Assembly: GCA_003212035.1 (NCBI GenBank)
Contig: QCRA01000007.1
Span: forward strand, 1 to 47,586
Source of the DNA: Prochlorococcus sp. AG-459-D04
GTDB taxonomy: Bacteria; Cyanobacteriota; Cyanobacteriia; PCC-6307; Cyanobiaceae
Direction: 5' to 3'
DNA length: 47,586 bases
Below are positions 42,561 through 47,586 of the stretch, piece after piece; positions within the stretch are counted from its first letter, which is position 1; each line of letters opens with the position of its first letter. The position numbers and the translations under genes are program-made. The notes under the pieces are model-generated. The model made no database searches. It was not told the DNA's origin and saw only the letters and a list, made by a program, of their open reading frames with translations.

Positions 42561-45500
42561 ATGAGTTTAAATACTTTAGTTGATTATATTTCGAACTCAC
42601 AAATTACTTCTGAATTAATAAAAAGAATTTCAAAAAATAATGAATTAAATATTGTTGGTTCAAGTAGATATGCAAAATCAATAATATTAGATAGCATCGC
42701 AAAAAAAGAGAAAAAAAATATATTATTAATTTGTCCTAATGTAGAAATTGCCTACAAATGGATTGGTTATTTTGAAAGTATAAATGATAAAGCAGTTTCA
42801 TATTATCCTCCAACAGAACATCTACCATACTCATCAATTAATAAATCCAAAGAGATTGAATTTAGTCAGCTTACTGTTTTATCCAAATTAATAAAAAAAG
42901 AGAAAAATGAACTTAATATTGTTATATCAACTGAGAGATCACTACAACCTCATCTAATAAATAAAAACCTATTAATTGAAAACAAGTTAGATTTGCAAAA
43001 AGGAGTTCAAATCGAGATTCAAGAATTAGCAAATAAACTTACTTTGTTGGGCTATACAAAGGATAATATAACTTCAACTGAAGGATTCTGGAGTAGGAGA
43101 GGGGAAATAATAGATATTTATCCTGTCAATAATGAGTTTCCTATAAGATTAGAATTTTTTGATAATGTCATTGAGAAAATAAGAGAATATGATCCCCATA
43201 CACAGAAAACATTAGAAAGTATAAATAATATTGAAATAATACAGGCTGGATTTGATTTGCTAATAAAAGATAAGTTAAATAATTTATCCAAGAACAATCT
43301 TTTTAATTCAGAAGATATAAATAAAAATAATCTTGATCGTTATTTAGGAATAATTGAAGAAGAACCCTCAAACATAATAGATTTTATAAATAGGGAAACA
43401 ATTCTTGTAATTGATGAATTAGAAGATTGTAAAAAATTTGCAAATAATTGGTATCTAGATTCAGAAAGTAATTTTGATAATTATACGTATGAATTAAATG
43501 AGAACCTTAAAAATAATGACATTAATTTAGAGGCCAAACCTAACCTGCATTTAAAGTTTGACGAAATAATAAATTCACTAGGACATTTTAATTTAATAAA
43601 ATTTTATGAATTTGAATCAAAAATCAATATTGATAATAGATTTTTGTTAAACGATAAAAGATTAAATTCCTACTCTAAAAATGTAGGGAAATTATCCAAT
43701 GATATAAACAAAAATATAAAAAATAATGAAAAAGTATGGATATTGTCAGCACAACCATTGAGAACAAGGACTTTACTTTTTGAGCACGAATGTAATGCAA
43801 ACTTCTTAAACAATCCTAATGATATTGATGAAGCATATAAGTCAATTAATAATTTAACTCCTCTAATTTTAAAAAATAAGAACAATTATGAAATCGAGGG
43901 GTTTTATCTTCCGATATGGAAAGTTGTCCTCATAACAGATAAAGAATTATTTTCACAACAATCTCTTTTTAATAATGTATTCATAAGAAGAAAAAAAAGA
44001 AGTGTCAATTCAAATATAAATGTAAATAAGATTAGTCCCGGTGATTTTATAGTTCATAAAAATCATGGAATAGGAAAATTTTTAAAAATAGAAAAAATAA
44101 ATATAACTGGAGATTCAAGAGATTATTTAGTCATTCAATATCAAGATGGAAAGATAAGTGTTGCCGCTGATCAACTTGGTAGCGTTAACAGATATAGATC
44201 TAGCGGAAAAATAAAGCCGAAAATAAATAAATTAGGTGGGACAGAATGGGAAAAAATTAAAGAAAAAAATAAGAAACAAATCAAAAAAGTTGCTGTCGAT
44301 ATTTTAAAACTTTATGCAAAGAGAGAAAAATTAAAGGGTTTCATTTACCCAGAAGATGGTCCTTGGCAAGATGAATTAGAGGAATCATTCCCTTATCAAC
44401 CAACACCTGACCAAATTAATGCTGTAGAAGAAATAAAATCTGATATGGAAAGCGATAAGCCAATGGACAGGTTAGTTTGTGGAGATGTAGGATTTGGCAA
44501 AACAGAAGTAGCTGTTCGGGCGATTTTTAAGGCTATTACATCAGGGAAACAGGTAATATTACTAGCACCTACAACAATCCTAGCTCAGCAACATTGGAGA
44601 ACTATAAGTAATAGATTTTCACCTTACCCAATAAAAGTATCATTACTCAATAGATTCAAATCAGTTAATGAAAGAAAGGAAATCTATGCAGGTTTAAAAA
44701 ATAACAAAATTGATTTAGTTGTAGCAACGCACCAAATTTTAGGAAAAGAAATAGAAATTAAAAACTTAGGACTACTAGTTATTGATGAAGAACAAAGATT
44801 TGGAGTAAGGCAAAAGGAGAAAATAAAAAAAATCAAAACCAACATAGACGTTTTAACCCTCTCGGCAACTCCAATTCCAAGAACTCTTTATATGAGCTTA
44901 TCTGGACTAAGACAAATGAGCTTACTAAACACTCCTCCACCATCAAGAAGATCAATAAAAACATATTTATCTGAAATAGATATGGATGTTATAAGAACTG
45001 CAATTAATCAAGAACTTGATAGGGGAGGTCAAATTTTTTATGTTCTTCCAAGAATTTCTGATATTGATCAGGCTGTAAACAAATTAAAAAATATGTTTCC
45101 GAGCTTAAAATTTATTGTTGCTCATGGACAAATGAAAGAAACAGAGCTTGAAAATGCAATGATTGCTTTTAATAATGGAGAAGTAGATCTAATGGTATGC
45201 ACAACAATAATTGAAAGTGGATTAGACATCCCTAAAGTAAATACAATCATTATTGAAGATTCTCACAAATTTGGCCTTTCACAACTTTATCAACTTAGAG
45301 GAAGAGTTGGTAGAAGCGGTGTACAAGCACATGCTTGGTTATTTTATCCAAATATAAATAAAATAAATGACGCTGCAAAACAAAGATTGAAAGCAATAAA
45401 AGACTTTTCAGAACTAGGAAGTGGATATCAACTTGCAATGAAAGATATGGAAATAAGAGGTGTTGGTAGTTTACTAGGAGAAGAACAAAGTGGAAAGGTT

Positions 45501-46070
45501 AATGCTATTGGATATGATTTATATATAGAAATGCTCCATGAGGCTATTTCAGAAATCAGTGGGCAAGAAATACCAGAAGTTAATGATACTCAAATTGATC
45601 TACCAATAAATGCATTTATACCTGCAACATGGATATTAAACAGGGAAGAGAAGCTTGAGGCTTACAAATCTGCTACTGAATGTTCAAATAATGATGAATT
45701 AACTGAATTAGCTACAGACTGGGTTAATAGATATGGAAACTTACCCAAACCTGTTGAGTCCTTAATTATGATAATGAGACTAAAATTACTTGCTAAAAAA
45801 TGTGGTTTTAATAAGATCAAGCTCAAAAAGCCAAACATCCTGATAGAGACAAAATTAAAAAATTCTACTTTTAAAATTCTTAAAAATTCTTTAGCAAGTA
45901 GTATTCAAAATAAATTTAATTTTAATGAAGGCCAACAATTATCAATCATCACTATAAGGGGTTTGGGTGCAACTGAAATTCAAAATCAAATTGATCAACT
46001 AATTTTGTGGTTCGGGTCTTTTGAAAGAGAAATAAAGAATTTCGATAAAGAACTTACTAAAACAGAATAA
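42561..46070 (+). CDS. mfd: Transcription-repair coupling factor
   Basis: Mfd (1169 residues) removes stalled RNA polymerase from DNA and recruits the UvrA/B machinery. The N-terminal UvrB-like part ends in an AT-rich region. The RNA-polymerase-interacting domain begins near 491 (SPGDFIVHKNHGIGKF). The RecG-like translocase has Walker A GDVGFGKTEVAVRA near 640 and DEEQ box LLVIDEEQRFGV near 741, with ATPIPRTLYMSLSGLR and RGRVGRSG (motif VI) further on. The C-terminal TRCF autoinhibitory domain is present (VNDTQIDLPINAFIP and beyond). Length is full. uvrC lies at the other end of the window. Confidence 0.97.
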   Translation: MSLNTLVDYISNSQITSELIKRISKNNELNIVGSSRYAKSIILDSIAKKEKKNILLICPNVEIAYKWIGYFESINDKAVSYYPPTEHLPYSSINKSKEIEFSQLTVLSKLIKKEKNELNIVISTERSLQPHLINKNLLIENKLDLQKGVQIEIQELANKLTLLGYTKDNITSTEGFWSRRGEIIDIYPVNNEFPIRLEFFDNVIEKIREYDPHTQKTLESINNIEIIQAGFDLLIKDKLNNLSKNNLFNSEDINKNNLDRYLGIIEEEPSNIIDFINRETILVIDELEDCKKFANNWYLDSESNFDNYTYELNENLKNNDINLEAKPNLHLKFDEIINSLGHFNLIKFYEFESKINIDNRFLLNDKRLNSYSKNVGKLSNDINKNIKNNEKVWILSAQPLRTRTLLFEHECNANFLNNPNDIDEAYKSINNLTPLILKNKNNYEIEGFYLPIWKVVLITDKELFSQQSLFNNVFIRRKKRSVNSNINVNKISPGDFIVHKNHGIGKFLKIEKINITGDSRDYLVIQYQDGKISVAADQLGSVNRYRSSGKIKPKINKLGGTEWEKIKEKNKKQIKKVAVDILKLYAKREKLKGFIYPEDGPWQDELEESFPYQPTPDQINAVEEIKSDMESDKPMDRLVCGDVGFGKTEVAVRAIFKAITSGKQVILLAPTTILAQQHWRTISNRFSPYPIKVSLLNRFKSVNERKEIYAGLKNNKIDLVVATHQILGKEIEIKNLGLLVIDEEQRFGVRQKEKIKKIKTNIDVLTLSATPIPRTLYMSLSGLRQMSLLNTPPPSRRSIKTYLSEIDMDVIRTAINQELDRGGQIFYVLPRISDIDQAVNKLKNMFPSLKFIVAHGQMKETELENAMIAFNNGEVDLMVCTTIIESGLDIPKVNTIIIEDSHKFGLSQLYQLRGRVGRSGVQAHAWLFYPNINKINDAAKQRLKAIKDFSELGSGYQLAMKDMEIRGVGSLLGEEQSGKVNAIGYDLYIEMLHEAISEISGQEIPEVNDTQIDLPINAFIPATWILNREEKLEAYKSATECSNNDELTELATDWVNRYGNLPKPVESLIMIMRLKLLAKKCGFNKIKLKKPNILIETKLKNSTFKILKNSLASSIQNKFNFNEGQQLSIITIRGLGATEIQNQIDQLILWFGSFEREIKNFDKELTKTE

Positions 46071-46142
46071 ATTATTAAATAATTATTTAAAATCCGCGAA
46101 ACAGTTTGATTTCGGTTAGGTTTATAAAAATTTATTTATTCT

Positions 46143-46304
46143 ATGGGTGAATATATAGACGTCGGTATCCAAGCATCGATTTTACCCTTTTCAATTATTA
46201 TCTCATCAATTGCGCTTGGTATATTTGCATTATTTGGAGAAGAAACAGAAAATGATGATGATGATTCTGACTCTGGAAGTGGTGGCCTAATGCAACCTAT
46301 TTGA
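46143..46304 (+). CDS. Small membrane protein with acidic tail (53 aa)
   Basis: The ORF begins MGEYIDVGIQASILPFSIII and has one transmembrane segment (SILPFSIIISSIALGIFALF). A strongly acidic tail follows (GEETENDDDDSDSGSG) and the end is GLMQPI. The combination of charge asymmetry and hydrophobic core strongly suggests a real protein. I cannot name a family. It lies 72 bp downstream of mfd, on the same strand, and converges on the next gene (2 bp gap). Confidence 0.65.
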   Translation: MGEYIDVGIQASILPFSIIISSIALGIFALFGEETENDDDDSDSGSGGLMQPI

Positions 46305-46306
46305 AG

Positions 46307-46675
46307 TTATTTATAAATAATTTGTTTTGACTTTCTCTTAGAAACTCTGCTTAACCTATAAAAAGAACCTATCATTAAAATCAGAGCGGTAAAAGAAGTG
46401 GCAATAATAAAAATAACCAATAATATTTCGTAGAGATATGAAAAGAGATCAATTATTAGTAAAAAAGATTTACTAAATGTTAATGGTAGATTTTGAAAGA
46501 GCAAATTTTTATTAGGAATTAAATAATTTATATAAACTAATAAAACACTCAAAATAAACAAGAAGAAAGATTCGATAAATAATCTTTTTTTAGATTTTCT
46601 TCTTAAAGTTAATTTTTTTTTAAAAATATATTTATCAGACTTTATATTCAAGTTTGGTATGTTTAAATCTGCCAT
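46307..46675 (-). CDS. Membrane protein of unknown function (122 aa)
   Basis: The protein begins with a soluble N-terminal region (MADLNIPNLNIKSDKYIFKK) followed by a basic cluster (LTLRRKSKKR). Two transmembrane segments follow (LFIESFFLFILSVLLVYINY; EILLVIFIIATSFTALILMI) and a basic C-terminus (RVSKRKSKQIIYK). Two-helix hairpins with basic ends are common among uncharacterised cyanobacterial membrane proteins. It is followed, on the same strand, by nothing closer than the DUF4335 gene lying 90 bp upstream. Confidence 0.65.
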   Translation of the reverse strand: MADLNIPNLNIKSDKYIFKKKLTLRRKSKKRLFIESFFLFILSVLLVYINYLIPNKNLLFQNLPLTFSKSFLLIIDLFSYLYEILLVIFIIATSFTALILMIGSFYRLSRVSKRKSKQIIYK

Positions 46676-46764
46676 ACATCAAAGCTCAAGGAATCGATTA
46701 ATAATTACTCTGAAAAGAAATTACCCTATAGTATCGTCTTTGTATTTAAGATGCTAATTAATCT

Positions 46765-47352
46765 TTATTCTGGATTTATTAGTTCTTTTTCCTCTTTATT
46801 TTCAACAGGATTATAAAAGTAAAGAAAAGAATAGGAGAAAAGAATTAAAGAACAAATTGCAATAAATGGCGGCATAATGAAATTGATAAAGTTAGCTTTG
46901 TTACTTAATCCAAACCTAAAATTTTTAGGAATATTATCAGCTAAATCAGCTTTTTTTATTCTTACTTTTGGTGATTCATTTAACTGATCAAAACAATTTA
47001 TTGTATCTGAAAGCAATGAATTACCAATCTTTAAAGTTAATGGCTTTACATTCGGTTTAGAGCTCTTGAGAACAATCTTATGTATGTGAAGATTCTCAGC
47101 TTTTATGTCAATTAATTTGGACTCATATAGCGGGATTTTATTTTTTATTAAAAGATTTGAATAAGTATAAAAAGCATTCATAATAGGTACTAAATGCTCA
47201 ATTTTTCCCTCAATAAGTGGTTTATCAATTATGATTAATTTCCATTGAGAAATTATTGATATTTGATCTTTATTTTCATTATTTGAATAATCTGGCAATC
47301 CTATTATTTCAAGACTCGCGGAAGATTGATGAAATGAAAATTTATTTTGCAT
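46765..47352 (-). CDS. DUF4335 family membrane protein
   Basis: This 195-residue protein matches DUF4335 in order: an N-terminal beta-rich domain (SASLEIIGLPDYSNN; ISIISQWKLIIIDKPLIEGK; LIPIM-like LVPIMNAFYTYSNLLI) followed by a lysine/serine-rich middle (LHIHKIVLKSSKPNVKPLTL) and a C-terminal hydrophobic segment (NFIMPPFIAICSLILFSYSF). The family is almost cyanobacteria-only and usually sits beside DUF3038, as here, with a 4-bp gap between them. No function known. Confidence 0.72.
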   Translation of the reverse strand: MQNKFSFHQSSASLEIIGLPDYSNNENKDQISIISQWKLIIIDKPLIEGKIEHLVPIMNAFYTYSNLLIKNKIPLYESKLIDIKAENLHIHKIVLKSSKPNVKPLTLKIGNSLLSDTINCFDQLNESPKVRIKKADLADNIPKNFRFGLSNKANFINFIMPPFIAICSLILFSYSFLYFYNPVENKEEKELINPE

Positions 47353-47356
47353 AGTA

Positions 47357-47586
47357 TTAAAAATCGAATAAAAAATTCTTTAACTTCTGGCAACCCTGAT
47401 TTGAAATGCAAAGGGATAATGTAAGCAATGATTTTATTATAATTTCATCATTTTCAGCTTGATTCAAAAGCTTCTTAACTCTTATACTATCTACATTAAA
47501 CCTCTCTCTAATCAACTCGATAAATCTCTTGTTAAAATCTTTCCAAATAACTAAATTTTCTTGAAGATCTTCTTTAGATTTTAGGA
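47357..47586 (-). CDS. DUF3038-like protein, C-terminal part, cut by window edge
   Basis: This is a minus-strand frame open to the right edge, with stop at 47357-47359. The visible 75 residues include DLQENLVIWKDFNKRFIELI, RFNVDSIRVKKLLNQAENDE and SLLTLSLCISNQGCQKLKNF, a helical sequence with one Cys pair. Position immediately upstream of DUF4335 suggests DUF3038, which usually accompanies it. The family call rests mainly on this context. The N-terminal part lies outside the window. Confidence 0.6.
   Translation of the reverse strand, partial: LKSKEDLQENLVIWKDFNKRFIELIRERFNVDSIRVKKLLNQAENDEIIIKSLLTLSLCISNQGCQKLKNFLFDF

Overview
The window is an AT-rich, tightly packed bacterial chromosome segment that looks like a high-light-type Prochlorococcus (marine picocyanobacterium). 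The evidence is gene content: an oxygen-dependent Mg-protoporphyrin ester cyclase for chlorophyll (AcsF), a HemJ-type protoporphyrinogen oxidase, a cytochrome b6f cofactor-assembly protein (CCB family), a tiny Psb30/Ycf12-like photosystem II ORF, Ycf20/DUF565, DUF1651, DUF2996, DUF3038/DUF4335, a CobN plus B12-dependent MetH, and many 40-70 residue ORFs. I see no rRNA, CRISPR array, transposase, integrase or phage gene. One tRNA gene is present.

Layout. 1-12.7 kb: the 3' part of uvrC, hemJ, a PHP-domain phosphoesterase, cobN (opposite strand), ilvE, metH, small proteins, DUF2237 and an Ap4A phosphorylase. 12.8-14.6 kb: an unusual ribbon-helix-helix/J-domain fusion protein, then three copies of a 52-bp phased repeat around a small exported protein. 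14.6-23.9 kb: pheT, rpmG, rpsR, a short RNase II-type exonuclease, metG, an LptC-like lipoprotein, a CCB protein, cobU, trmL, tRNA-Met(CAT), clpS and DUF1651. 23.8-27.6 kb: an accessory stretch of about a dozen small ORFs with a periplasmic thioredoxin-like protein, a frameshifted small gene, and a ribbon-helix-helix regulator flanked by matching palindromes. 27.6-36.7 kb: 2-Cys peroxiredoxin, an FtsH homologue without its zinc motif, rpmF, DUF565, a HAD phosphatase, the Psb30-like ORF, a two-gene GDT1-type transporter, and an RNase R homologue without its catalytic residues. 36.8-47.6 kb: acsF, tldD/tldE, fmt, a TerC-family protein, mfd, and the DUF4335/DUF3038 pair cut by the window edge.

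How the genes work together. Most are housekeeping: DNA repair (uvrC, mfd), translation (pheT, metG, fmt, trmL, rpmG, rpsR, rpmF), tetrapyrrole and B12 metabolism (hemJ, acsF, cobN, cobU, metH), and proteolysis (clpS, tldD/E). The strongest points of interest are: (a) the three-copy phased repeat array beside a DNA-binding/J-domain protein; (b) a small RHH repressor with three candidate operators; (c) two pseudoenzymes, an FtsH with HExxH changed to NEVGR and an RNase R homologue lacking the Asp cluster and catalytic Arg, the latter alongside a shortened but motif-intact RNase II; (d) a dense small-protein island that includes a prepilin-like micropeptide and a frameshifted gene translationally coupled to a thioredoxin. 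All assignments come from reading the sequence and remembered family motifs; no database search was possible.
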